A stretch of DNA of 64,000 bases from Streptomyces sp. NBC_01571 (GTDB lineage Bacteria > Actinomycetota > Actinomycetes > Streptomycetales > Streptomycetaceae): NCBI RefSeq assembly GCF_026339875.1, contig NZ_JAPEPZ010000006.1:19895-83894 (forward strand), read 5' to 3'. Shown piece after piece: positions 16,075-24,354 of this stretch (positions are counted from its first letter, which is position 1; each line of letters starts with the position of its first letter). Below the pieces are notes generated by a model that was not told where the DNA came from, made no database searches, and saw only the letters and a list, made by a program, of their open reading frames with translations. Both the position numbers and the translations under genes were made by a program.

Positions 16075-17274
16075 ATGAACAAGGAGCAAGAGAAGGAAAA
16101 GTGGTACCGCCGGCGGCCCACCTCGCGTGGGCTGGTGCTCAGCATCCTGGGGATCGTCACCCTGGGAGTGGCCATCCTGTCGGTGGCGGTCAGCTACCAG
16201 ATCCTCGAACCGCGGTTCGGAGGATGGGCGGTGCCGACCGTGGGCGCCCTGGACGCGCTGTGGGTGGTGTTCCAGGCAACGGAAATCCTGTCCGGCAACA
16301 ACCGCAGCCGCGCCCGGCGCGTGCAGGTCGCCGGGCTGGCCCTGACCGTGGTCAACGCCGCCATCCCCACCGCCGATCTGATCCTGTCCAGGTCCGGCGC
16401 GTTCGATCTCGCGATGGTCCTCACGCCGATCGCCATCGTCGCGACCAAGGGCGCCTGGTGGATCGCGCTGCCCTCGCTCGGACGGAAGGTGTCGGCCGAC
16501 ACCCTGCAGGCCATCGCGACCAAGCGCCAGCAGGTCTCCGACCGCCTGGAGGCGATGGAGGCGGAGGCCGCGCACCGGATCGAGCTGCTCGAGCTCGCGA
16601 CCACGCTGGAAGAGCGGGTGGCGAAGGCGGAGACGGCCTACCGCAAGTCGCAGCTCAAGACGCAGCAGACCATGACCGAGGAACTGCACGGCCAGGCAGA
16701 GGCCACGGCGAAGACCGTCGCGGACAAGGTGCTGCCCGCCACGGTCGCGGCGATCGAGCTGCCGGAACTCGGCACGTGGACGCCCACGGCGCCCGCGCTG
16801 CCCGTCACGGCAGGCCGTGACGCCTCCGGCCGTCAGCTGCCTGCCCTGCCGGGCGGGCGTGACGGATCCGGCACAGCCGGGACCGGCAGTCACGCTGGTC
16901 ACGGCGATCCGGACGGAAACCGTCACGGTGTGGGTCACGGCGGGCGGGACACCGGCCGTGACGCCGTCACGGCCGCGCACCTTGCGCAGCTCGCGGCCGT
17001 CACGGGCGTGCCCACCCCCGAGCCCGGCGAGACGCTCACCGACGGACAGATGGACGTCGTGCTGCGGCACCTGCGCTACCGGGACGACCCGCCGGCCTCC
17101 TACCGCCAGGCCGTCGGCGACTACCGCGAATTGGGTTTCGTGGGCAGTGAGAAGCGGATCCGGCACGCCTGGGGAGCGCTGCTCTCCGCAGAGGAGACCG
17201 ACACTCCGGCCGATGTCCCCGCCGACACCGAAACCGAAGAGGCCAAGGAGGAAGAGCCCGAGGACGCCGCCTGA
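16075..17274 (+). CDS. Four-TM membrane protein with coiled-coil tail, transfer-associated
   Basis: A 399-aa protein. It has four hydrophobic helices in the first 140 residues (GLVLSILGIVTLGVAILSVA; VGALDALWVVFQATEIL; VAGLALTVVNAAIPTADLIL; AMVLTPIAIVATKGAWWIAL), then a charged coiled coil (about 150-225), a Gly/His-rich linker, and a C-terminal winged-helix-like segment (LTDGQMDVVLRHLRYRDDPP). The position before an FtsK-like ATPase recalls Spd/DUF2637-type proteins of Streptomyces conjugative elements. ATG 16075 has GGAG upstream. Function inferred. Confidence 0.7.
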   Translation: MNKEQEKEKWYRRRPTSRGLVLSILGIVTLGVAILSVAVSYQILEPRFGGWAVPTVGALDALWVVFQATEILSGNNRSRARRVQVAGLALTVVNAAIPTADLILSRSGAFDLAMVLTPIAIVATKGAWWIALPSLGRKVSADTLQAIATKRQQVSDRLEAMEAEAAHRIELLELATTLEERVAKAETAYRKSQLKTQQTMTEELHGQAEATAKTVADKVLPATVAAIELPELGTWTPTAPALPVTAGRDASGRQLPALPGGRDGSGTAGTGSHAGHGDPDGNRHGVGHGGRDTGRDAVTAAHLAQLAAVTGVPTPEPGETLTDGQMDVVLRHLRYRDDPPASYRQAVGDYRELGFVGSEKRIRHAWGALLSAEETDTPADVPADTETEEAKEEEPEDAA

Positions 17275-17297
17275 CCAGCCGTCCGGCACCACCAGTG

Positions 17298-17328
17298 AGG
17301 GCCAGCCCGTGATGTGCGGGCTGGCCCT
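17298..17328 (+). terminator. Intrinsic-type stem-loop
   Basis: Perfect 12-bp arms AGGGCCAGCCCG / CGGGCTGGCCCT around a 7-nt loop, followed by TTG. It lies 24 nt after the membrane-protein stop and before the FtsK-like gene. Confidence 0.65.
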
Positions 17329-17396
17329 TGCTGCGACTGCCGGAACCACAGCAGCACGCAGTCGACGCGGTGCAGACCCGGTGAGTGAACCGGCGA

Positions 17397-17491
17397 GCGA
17401 GACCACCAAGGTCTCGCAGACCCGGCAAGCAGACCCGGCGAGCACTGCCGAAAAACACAGGAAATCGAATACGCGTGCGAGTAATCTCGCA
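17397..17491 (+). promoter_or_regulatory. Two inverted repeats before the FtsK-like gene; candidate operators
   Basis: GCGAGACC / GGTCTCGC lies at 17397-17417 with a 5-nt centre. TGCGAG / CTCGCA lies at 17476-17491 around TAAT and abuts the first possible ATG. These may bind a transfer repressor. Transfer (tra) genes in Streptomyces plasmids are usually repressed by GntR- or KorA-type proteins. Confidence 0.4.
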
Positions 17492-19071
17492 TGTTCGCGA
17501 TCATGGAATGGGGCGGGATGGGAAAGGGAAAACAGCAGGCCAGTGGCACCAGCGACGACACGTGGGGGCAGGCCGCGGGTGCGATCGGCACCCTCGTGAT
17601 CGCGTTCGGCGTGCTCGCCGCGATCAAGGACAAGCTAGGCCTGTCCTGGCCGGCAACAGTTCTGGTCACCGGCGGATTTTTGGTCGCCATCGGCTACGCG
17701 GCCTGGCGCGTGCGGGTCCTCCTGCTGACCTGGAAGGCAGGCGGGAAGCCCGCAGCAGCCGAGAAGAGGCCCGCGGCCGCCATGGCGCAGGAAGCACCGG
17801 GCGGCGCCCAGGAGATGCCCACAGCGATGGGCCGGCTCCTTCAGCGCCTCGAAGTGCCCGTGGAGAGCGTGGAGTCTGTCCCGCACCCCACGGGTGAGGG
17901 GCACCTGGTCCGTGTCGCTGCACCGCACACGACCGCGTCTGTCACCCGGCTGAGGGAGTCCATCGCCTCAGAGCTGGACCTCACCCAGGAGCAGGTGAAT
18001 TTCGCAGCGGTCGAAGGCAGCATCCGCAACGTACGGATGCTGATCGGCACCCCGTACACGCACATTCCGGAGCTGCCCGACCTGACAGCCCTGGACCTGG
18101 ACGCCGACATTCCCCTCGGCTACGACCTGTGGGGAAACATCCTCACGATGCCGTCCCCTATCGGCAAGCACTTCCTGGTCGCAGGGGAGACCGAGGGCGG
18201 CAAAACATCGTTCCTGAAGTTCCTGGCCTACCTGTTTCTTCAGGCCGGGGGCCGCCTGGTCATCGTCGACGGAAAGCCCGACGCCGATTACGAAGATTTC
18301 CGGGAAGCCTGCGACTACTACGACAATTCCATGACGCATAAGGGTGTCATGGGCGCCCTGGACTATGTCCGGGAAGTCGCGGAACGCCGGGGCCGGTCGA
18401 AGCGTGACGGAGGCCGCCCGGAACCGATGCTCGTCATCATCGACGAAATCCTCACGTTCAAAGAGGATCCGGTCGAGGGACGGGAATTCGAGAGCGCGCT
18501 GAAAATCACCGCTTCCCAGGTCCGGTCGGCCCGCATTCTCGTCGCGTGCGCCACACAGCATCCCCGTGACGACGTCATTTCCACCGTCATCAAGAACAAC
18601 CTGACGGTGCAGGTCGCGTTCAAGGTCATGTCGCAGGCGGCATCGCGCATGATTCTCGGCACCGTTCCGGACGGAGTGAACGCTGAACTCCTGCCCGCGT
18701 CCGCGCGAGGAACGTTCATCATCAAGGACCCGCGCGGAGTCCGCGAAATGCGAGGCCTGTTCATCACCGACCACATGATCCAGCAGGCCGTAAAGGTCCG
18801 CGTGGATGCAGTGGAGCCGAACGAGCACGCAAAAGCGGTTCTCGCCGCCTACGGGCAAGCCGATTTCCTGTCGACGGAAGAACTCGCACAAGCTCTCCGC
18901 GAGTGCGGATACGACATTCCTGACGGGTCGCAATCGATGGGCGTAGCTGTCCGCGACGTGATCGTCAGCGGGTTCGGAGCGGCACCGGACGTCGTGCAGA
19001 CAGGCCCCGCCGGCGCCCGCCGCAGGGGACGTCACAAGGCAGATCTGCTCGCTCTGCTTGCTCGTGCATGA
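17491..19071 (+). CDS. FtsK/SpoIIIE-type DNA translocase, conjugation ATPase
   Basis: A 526-aa protein. It has two hydrophobic helices near the N-terminus (AIGTLVIAFGVLAAI; ATVLVTGGFLVAIGYAAW), an FtsK-type domain with Walker A GETEGGKTSFLKFL near residue 235 and Walker B MLVIIDEILTF near 315, then a C-terminal basic tail (RRRGRHK). It would couple DNA to the transfer apparatus at the membrane. ATG 17491 has no clear ribosome site; ATG 17518 (MGKGKQQ) follows GGGGCGGG and may be the true start, shortening the protein by 9 residues. Confidence 0.88.
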   Translation: MFAIMEWGGMGKGKQQASGTSDDTWGQAAGAIGTLVIAFGVLAAIKDKLGLSWPATVLVTGGFLVAIGYAAWRVRVLLLTWKAGGKPAAAEKRPAAAMAQEAPGGAQEMPTAMGRLLQRLEVPVESVESVPHPTGEGHLVRVAAPHTTASVTRLRESIASELDLTQEQVNFAAVEGSIRNVRMLIGTPYTHIPELPDLTALDLDADIPLGYDLWGNILTMPSPIGKHFLVAGETEGGKTSFLKFLAYLFLQAGGRLVIVDGKPDADYEDFREACDYYDNSMTHKGVMGALDYVREVAERRGRSKRDGGRPEPMLVIIDEILTFKEDPVEGREFESALKITASQVRSARILVACATQHPRDDVISTVIKNNLTVQVAFKVMSQAASRMILGTVPDGVNAELLPASARGTFIIKDPRGVREMRGLFITDHMIQQAVKVRVDAVEPNEHAKAVLAAYGQADFLSTEELAQALRECGYDIPDGSQSMGVAVRDVIVSGFGAAPDVVQTGPAGARRRGRHKADLLALLARA

Positions 19072-19203
19072 CCTCGCCACCTGCTCGTGCACCACTCGCA
19101 CACATCGAGCGAGTGCACGAGCGGTGCACGAGCCCTGCACAAGCACCTGCACGAGCACTGACCAGCGAAAACACCCACAACCGCAAGAAGGGGGGATCCG
19201 CCC

Positions 19204-19755
19204 TTGAGAGCCTCGGTAGCGGTCACGGTGGGGGTCGGGGCAACCGCGGCCGTCGTGGTGGCCGCGCTCGTCCAGGCCGCCGGCGACGACCCCGTCATGG
19301 GAGCAGCCCTCAGCCTGTCCATCCCATCCCAATACCGCTCCCTCGTACAGGACGCAGGAAACACCTGCCCCGAGGTCACACCCAATCTCCTCGGCGCCCT
19401 GCTCACACAGGAATCCGGCTTCAACCCGAAAGCACACTCGCCCGTCGGAGCGGAGGGTGTCGCGCAGTTCATGCCGTCCACGTGGGAAACCCACGGAATC
19501 GACGGCAACGGCGACGGAAAACGCGACGTATGGGATCCCGAAGACGCGATCCCCTCCGCCGCGAAATACCTGTGCGATATCGCCAAGGACGTCAAAGACG
19601 TCCCCGGCGATGCGCAGAACAACATGCTCGCCGCCTACAACGCGGGATCCGGAGCCGTCAAAAAGTACGGCGGCGTCCCTCCGTACAAGGACAGGGCGGC
19701 TGCAAGTTCCGGGGTGGTGAGGGTTGGCCGGGCTGTCGTCGGTTGGGGTGGATAG
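19204..19755 (+). pseudogene. 5' part of a lytic transglycosylase/NlpC-P60 gene, interrupted by ISAs1
   Basis: The TTG-initiated frame encodes a signal-anchor helix (VAVTVGVGATAAVVVAALVQ) and a lysozyme-like transglycosylase domain with ALLTQESGFNPKAHSPVG near residue 62 (catalytic Glu) and AQFMPSTW near 86. After codon 162 it runs into the IS at 19692 and ends after about 20 foreign residues. Removing the IS and one 9-bp duplication joins it in frame (PPYKETQNY) to the second half at 21079, restoring a 333-aa two-domain cell-wall hydrolase of conjugation clusters. The transglycosylase half could still be made. Confidence 0.85.
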
Positions 19756-21069
19756 CAGGGCAGGCACGGGTTTCGTGATCATTGTGGTTCCTACGCCCGA
19801 TGATCACGAGGTGGCCCGTGCCTGCTGCCATATCTTCTCCGGTCCCTGCCGTGCTGATGAGGCTGGGTCCGCTGGACGCCGGTCAGGTCGCCGATCTGCG
19901 TTCCTACCTCGATGCGGTGCCCGATCCGCGCTCGCGGCGGGGCCGTTGGTACTCACTGACCGCGATCTTGCTGGTGTGCGCCTGTGCGGCCGTGTCGGGA
20001 GCGAGGAGCATCGAGGAACTCGCCGAGTGGGGCCAGCGCGCCTCGAACGCACTCCTGGTAGTGATCGGGATCCGGCGTCACCTGCTCGGCTGGCGACGCA
20101 CTCCGTCACCGGCCACGATCGGCCGGGTGCTGGGGACCGTTGACGGTGACGCCCTGGACCGGGCGGTGGGCGCCTACCTCGCCGACCGGCACCGCGTCGC
20201 CACCGAGCCGGCCCACAGGCCATCGCCCTCGGCGTCCGGGCGGCCGTGTGTGATCGCTGTCGACGGCAAGACACTCAAGGGATCAGCCCGTCTGACCGCG
20301 AAGCGCCGGCATCTGCTCTCCGCGGTCACCCACGCCCCGGTCGTCACCCTCGCGCAGGTGGAAGTGGGCGCGAAGACGAACGAAACCACACATTTCCAAC
20401 CGCTCCTGGCACCGCTGGACCTGGCCGGCACCGTCGTCACCTTCGACGCGCTGCACTCGGTCAAGGCGAACGTCTCCTGGCTGGTCGAGACGAAGAAGGC
20501 CCACTACATCGCCGTGATCAAGACCAACCAGCCGACCGCCCACAGCCAGCTCGCGGACCTGCCGTGGCGCGATATTCCCGTCCAGCACACCGCCTCCACC
20601 ACCGGGCACGGCAGGCGCGAGTCCCGCTCGATCAAGACCTGCGCCGTCCCGGACGAACTCGGCGGGATCTCCTTCCCCCACGGCCGCCTGGCCATCCGTG
20701 TCCACCGCCGCCGCAAGCAAACCGGCCAGCGCGAGACCCGGGAGAGCCTCTACGCCGTCACCAGCCTCGACGCCCACCAGACCGGCCCCGCCGGCCTTGC
20801 CACCGCGATCCGCGGGCACTGGGGGATCGAGAACTCCTCACACCACATCAGGGACGTCACCTTCGCCGAAGACGCCTCCACCGTCCACACCGGCACCGCA
20901 CCCCGCGCCATGGCAACCCTCCGCAACCTCGCCATCGGTGTCCTGAAGACCCTCGGATCCGACAACATCGCCAAAACCACCCGAGCGATTCGAAACGAAC
21001 CCGAACGAGCACTTCACATCCTGGGCATCACAACCGAACCAGACACCTACGGAACTTGATCAAGCCCTG
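19692..21069 (+). mobile_element. ISAs1-family insertion sequence
   Basis: A 1378-bp element with imperfect about 20-bp inverted repeats (CAGGGCGGCTGCAAGTTCCG at the left; the right end reads CAGGGCTTGATCAAGTTCCG in complement) and a 9-bp target duplication GTACAAGGA at 19683-19691 and 21070-21078. It interrupts the transglycosylase/NlpC gene. The intact duplication shows a simple, probably recent insertion. Confidence 0.92.
19800..21059 (+). CDS. ISAs1-family transposase
   Basis: A 419-aa transposase with family signatures: LRSYLDAVPDPRSRRG near the N-terminus, IAVDGKTLKGSA (first Asp), VTFDALHSVKANVSWL (second Asp), and GHWGIENSSHHIRDVTFAED (Glu region). The ATG at 19800 is chosen over a TTG 18 nt upstream. 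The frame is intact, so the element may be active. Confidence 0.95.
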   Translation: MITRWPVPAAISSPVPAVLMRLGPLDAGQVADLRSYLDAVPDPRSRRGRWYSLTAILLVCACAAVSGARSIEELAEWGQRASNALLVVIGIRRHLLGWRRTPSPATIGRVLGTVDGDALDRAVGAYLADRHRVATEPAHRPSPSASGRPCVIAVDGKTLKGSARLTAKRRHLLSAVTHAPVVTLAQVEVGAKTNETTHFQPLLAPLDLAGTVVTFDALHSVKANVSWLVETKKAHYIAVIKTNQPTAHSQLADLPWRDIPVQHTASTTGHGRRESRSIKTCAVPDELGGISFPHGRLAIRVHRRRKQTGQRETRESLYAVTSLDAHQTGPAGLATAIRGHWGIENSSHHIRDVTFAEDASTVHTGTAPRAMATLRNLAIGVLKTLGSDNIAKTTRAIRNEPERALHILGITTEPDTYGT

Positions 21070-21592
21070 GTACAAGGAGACACAGAACTACGTCTCCTCG
21101 ATCTCCGCACTCGCCAACACTCCCGCCCCTAGCGGCGGAAAGAAAGCCACCACCACACAGGCCGCCACCGCCATCCAGATAGCGGCCCAGATGATCGGCA
21201 AGCCGTATTCGTGGGGAGGCGGCACCGCACACGGACCGAGCACCGGCGTGTGCTGCTCCCCCAACGGCCATTCCGGCACGAGCATCACCGGTTTCGACTG
21301 CTCGGGACTCACGCTCTACGCCTACGCGAAAGCGGGCATCGGCCTGCCTCGCACGGCAGCCCAGCAGTACGCCGCATCCGAGCCGGTAAAGCCCGGCGAT
21401 GTCCGGCCAGGGGACCTCGTTTTCTACGGCACAAGCGCCGCCAGCATTCACCACGTCGGAATTGCCATCGGGGGCGGCTGGATTATCGACGCCCCGAGGC
21501 CCGGCACGAAAGTCCGCATCGACCCCATGGACACGATGACCGATCTGTTCGCCGTCGCACGTCCCGTCGCTCACCACACCAAGGAGATCTGA
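21070..21592 (+). pseudogene. 3' part of the transglycosylase/NlpC-P60 gene
   Basis: After the ISAs1 element the original frame resumes (ETQNYVSSISAL) and encodes an NlpC/P60 peptidase domain: SWGGGTAHGPS, then GFDCSGLTLYAYAKAGIGLP (catalytic Cys), PGDLVFYGTS, and SIHHVGIAIGGG (catalytic His). It now lacks the signal anchor and its own start site. It ends just before the pilin-like gene. In Gram-positive conjugation systems this enzyme opens peptidoglycan for the channel. Confidence 0.88.
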
Positions 21593-21595
21593 ACC

Positions 21596-21874
21596 ATGGC
21601 TGCCAAGTTCCTCAACCTCGCCAAGCCCGTCGACATGTCCACCGGCTTCAAGGACTTCTTCGACACCATCGGCCTGACCGGCGGAGGTCTGGTCACCAAG
21701 GCCATCGCCGCCATCATCGCGGTGATCGCGGTCAAGATGCTCTTCACCCTCGCCAACGACCCCAAGGGCGCCCTCCGCAAGGGATCGTTCGCGCTCGGCA
21801 CCCTGTTCGTCGCCGTCGTCCTGGCCCTCTACGGCGACACCCTGTTCTCCACGGTCACCCAGGCCAAGGGCTGA
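21596..21874 (+). CDS. Small membrane protein, pilin/VirB2-like
   Basis: A 92-aa protein with two hydrophobic helices (LVTKAIAAIIAVIAVKMLFT; FALGTLFVAVVLALYGDTLF) separated by a short polar loop, the shape of VirB2-like or channel subunits in type IV secretion clusters. It starts 3 nt after the NlpC stop, with AAGGAGA upstream. Family assignment is by shape and neighbours only. Confidence 0.65.
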   Translation: MAAKFLNLAKPVDMSTGFKDFFDTIGLTGGGLVTKAIAAIIAVIAVKMLFTLANDPKGALRKGSFALGTLFVAVVLALYGDTLFSTVTQAKG

Positions 21875-21879
21875 CCGCG

Positions 21880-23178
21880 ATGGCCGACAAGGACGACCCG
21901 TGCGACCTCCTGAAAGGAACGCCGGGATACGAGTTCTGCCGGAGTGACAACCAGGGTGGTGGTCACTCCGGCCACGGCGCCGGCGGAAGCGGACTCACCG
22001 GCGGAGCCGCCGACAACGTCAAGGATCTGGCCGATGGCCTGATCAAGAAGATCACTTCTCTGATCGCGCCCAAAAATGCATGGGCGCCGGAGAAGGCTGA
22101 CAACGCCGTCTATGCGCAGTTCCTCTGGCTCGGTCAGCACCTCACCATCGCGATTTTCGTCTGCGTCGTGGTCGTGTGCGCTCTCACCGCCTGGCAGGGT
22201 GCGCCGCGTATGCGGCAGATGGGCGCCTCGACCGGATGGGCCCTCGCGGCGGTTGCCGCAATGGCGTCCGTCCCCGGGGCGGTGATGCTGCTGAACAGGG
22301 CGATCAGCGAAGCGTTCACAGCGATGTTCGCCAGCAACGAGACGACGCTCTTTGGCGCCATCAGCGAGGACATGGGAAAGGGCGCCGACGCGAACCCGGT
22401 CGGGAAACTGGTGATGATCGCCGCTCTCGTCGTCGCGTTGGCGTTCGCAGCGCTGGTGTTCATGGCCCGCCAAATCGGCATCCTGGCGTTCGTGTGCATG
22501 GCGCCTCTCGTGCTGGCGTCGCTGGCGCGCGGGGGCGACACGTCGGCAGTCAAGGCGTGGGCAACTCGCCTGCTGGGCTTGATGTTCGCGCCGTTCGCCC
22601 TACTGCTGCTTTCACCGTTCGTGCAGATGGCCAAGGGGTCGCTCGCAGTTGACGGAGTGCTCCTGGTCGCCGCCGACGCGCTGATGCTGCGGATGATTTT
22701 CCACGGCGTTCCCTGGTTCGGCCCGAGGGTCGCCCGCGGAGCCCGTTCGTTCGTGGAGAACCGCACCGATAACCGGCTGGCCCACGCGGTGGTGCGGGCC
22801 GGGGCACCGGCCGTATACGAGCGGGAGAACTCACCCGCCCACCTGCGCACCATCGATACCCCGGGCCGCGCGATCCATCAGGACCGCGGCGTACTGCTCG
22901 GTGCGTACGGCGTCCCGCAGCGCACGCGAGAGAGCCAGCTCACCACGGCGTCCACCATCACCCAGGTCCGCGAACGCGCGGCCCGCACCACTGCACTCAC
23001 CGCAGAGCGCAAGCGGATCCGGGAAGCCGCCGCACCACCGGCCGACAACCCACCCGAACCGGCCGCCAGCCCGCCCGGCCCGGCTGTGACCATCCAGCGC
23101 ACGGCCCCGGCCGCGCGCCGGCCCGGCCCGCGCCGAACCCCGAACCCGCCGGGTTCGGGTCAGACCCCCAACCCCTAA
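21880..23178 (+). CDS. VirB6/TrbL-like polytopic membrane protein
   Basis: A 432-aa protein with a soluble Cys-containing N-terminus (DPCDLLKGTPGYEFC), about six hydrophobic helices between residues 85 and 290 and a long Pro/Ala/Arg-rich cytoplasmic tail. It resembles the inner-membrane channel component of type IV secretion. ATG 21880 lies 5 nt after the previous stop. It may also follow a coupled start. Confidence 0.7.
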   Translation: MADKDDPCDLLKGTPGYEFCRSDNQGGGHSGHGAGGSGLTGGAADNVKDLADGLIKKITSLIAPKNAWAPEKADNAVYAQFLWLGQHLTIAIFVCVVVVCALTAWQGAPRMRQMGASTGWALAAVAAMASVPGAVMLLNRAISEAFTAMFASNETTLFGAISEDMGKGADANPVGKLVMIAALVVALAFAALVFMARQIGILAFVCMAPLVLASLARGGDTSAVKAWATRLLGLMFAPFALLLLSPFVQMAKGSLAVDGVLLVAADALMLRMIFHGVPWFGPRVARGARSFVENRTDNRLAHAVVRAGAPAVYERENSPAHLRTIDTPGRAIHQDRGVLLGAYGVPQRTRESQLTTASTITQVRERAARTTALTAERKRIREAAAPPADNPPEPAASPPGPAVTIQRTAPAARRPGPRRTPNPPGSGQTPNP

Positions 23179-23198
23179 CCCCTGGCCCCTTCCGTTTT

Positions 23199-23244
23199 CC
23201 GGGCTGGGCGCTCACCCCTACGCAGGGGTGAGCGCCCAGCCCGG
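23199..23244 (+). terminator. Very strong 21-bp stem-loop
   Basis: Perfect 21-bp arms at 23199-23219 and 23224-23244 with a 4-nt loop (ACGC), 20 nt after the VirB6-like stop. No T tract follows, so it may act as a bidirectional terminator or mRNA-stabilising structure between operon segments. Confidence 0.65.
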
Positions 23245-23280
23245 TGCCCGGATGGTTCCCCCCAGCTCGAAGGAGAGCAC

Positions 23281-24354
23281 GTGTACTCCCTGACTCCCGG
23301 CTACCGGGTTCCCGCTCTCCAGCGGGGACTCAGCCCTGTCGAGACCCTGCTGACGAAAGCCAACGCCGGGATCGGCGGGGCAGTCCTGATGTCAGCCATG
23401 CTGACCCCGCCTCCCGCCTGGACGTTCGGCGCGGTCGGCGCGACCGCCGCGCTGCTGAATGTGGCCCCCGGCCCACGCTCAATCGCCCGCTGGGCTTCCG
23501 TCGGCTACCGGCACCTGCGTGAACGCACCGCGCCCGAGACCGCGTTTAGCCGCCCTGGCGCGATGGCGACGTGGGCCTTGTACCCGGACCACGGGACCAT
23601 GCAGGACCACCAGCGCCGCGCCAGCTTCCATGAGGCGTTCGGCCGCGCCCTCGTGTTCGCCGGCGGGCAGGCCCGCAGCGCGGGAGTCCAGGTCCACGTC
23701 ACCCACCACGCCACCACCGGCGAACACGTGGACCACGCACAGACCGTCTCCGTCCACGTTCCCAAGGGCCTCGCCGGAGAGCCCGCCCGCGTCCTGGACA
23801 CGCTCGCCGCAGAGTTCGCCTCCCTCGGAGCGCTCACCCCGCTCACCCCTGAACCGATCCCCACCGTCGTTGAGCGCGGACCAGGGTGGGCCGCCTTCGA
23901 AGACGGCCGGTACGCATCGACCGCCCGGATCACGGCCTGGCCCGAGGAGACCGGCGGCGACCTCATGCCGAACCTGCTCCTGGGCAACGTCGCTGATCGC
24001 TCGCTCGCGGTGCTCTACCGGCCGCTGCCGATCGGCCAGTCCCGCCGCTCCGCGAAGTGGCAGCGCGCCGCGAGCGAGGCGTTCACCACTGACAAGGTGA
24101 AGCAGGATGCGCAGGATCTCGCGTCCGGCACCGCGCACGGCGCACTCGTGCAGGGCGCCACGCTCGTCGATGTCGATGCCTACCTCACGGTGTGGGGCGA
24201 CAGCCCCGAAGCAGTCACCGACGGCCGCTATCAGACCTCGCTCACTGCCGACCGGTACCGAATCCGGCTCGACTGGCTGCCCGGCCAGCAGCACCGCGCG
24301 CACGTGATGACCAGCCCGCACGGAGCCTCCACCGCGAAAGGGGCGATCCTCTGA
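23281..24354 (+). CDS. SCO6880-like conjugation membrane protein
   Basis: A 357-aa protein with two hydrophobic helices after residue 25 (GIGGAVLMSAMLTPPPAW; FGAVGATAALLNVAPG) and a large soluble domain, the layout of the SCO6880 family found beside VirB4-like ATPases in actinobacteria. It is shorter than the usual family length as I recall it (about 480-500). GTG 23281 follows GGAGAG. The stop overlaps the VirB4-like ATG. Confidence 0.65.
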   Translation: MYSLTPGYRVPALQRGLSPVETLLTKANAGIGGAVLMSAMLTPPPAWTFGAVGATAALLNVAPGPRSIARWASVGYRHLRERTAPETAFSRPGAMATWALYPDHGTMQDHQRRASFHEAFGRALVFAGGQARSAGVQVHVTHHATTGEHVDHAQTVSVHVPKGLAGEPARVLDTLAAEFASLGALTPLTPEPIPTVVERGPGWAAFEDGRYASTARITAWPEETGGDLMPNLLLGNVADRSLAVLYRPLPIGQSRRSAKWQRAASEAFTTDKVKQDAQDLASGTAHGALVQGATLVDVDAYLTVWGDSPEAVTDGRYQTSLTADRYRIRLDWLPGQQHRAHVMTSPHGASTAKGAIL

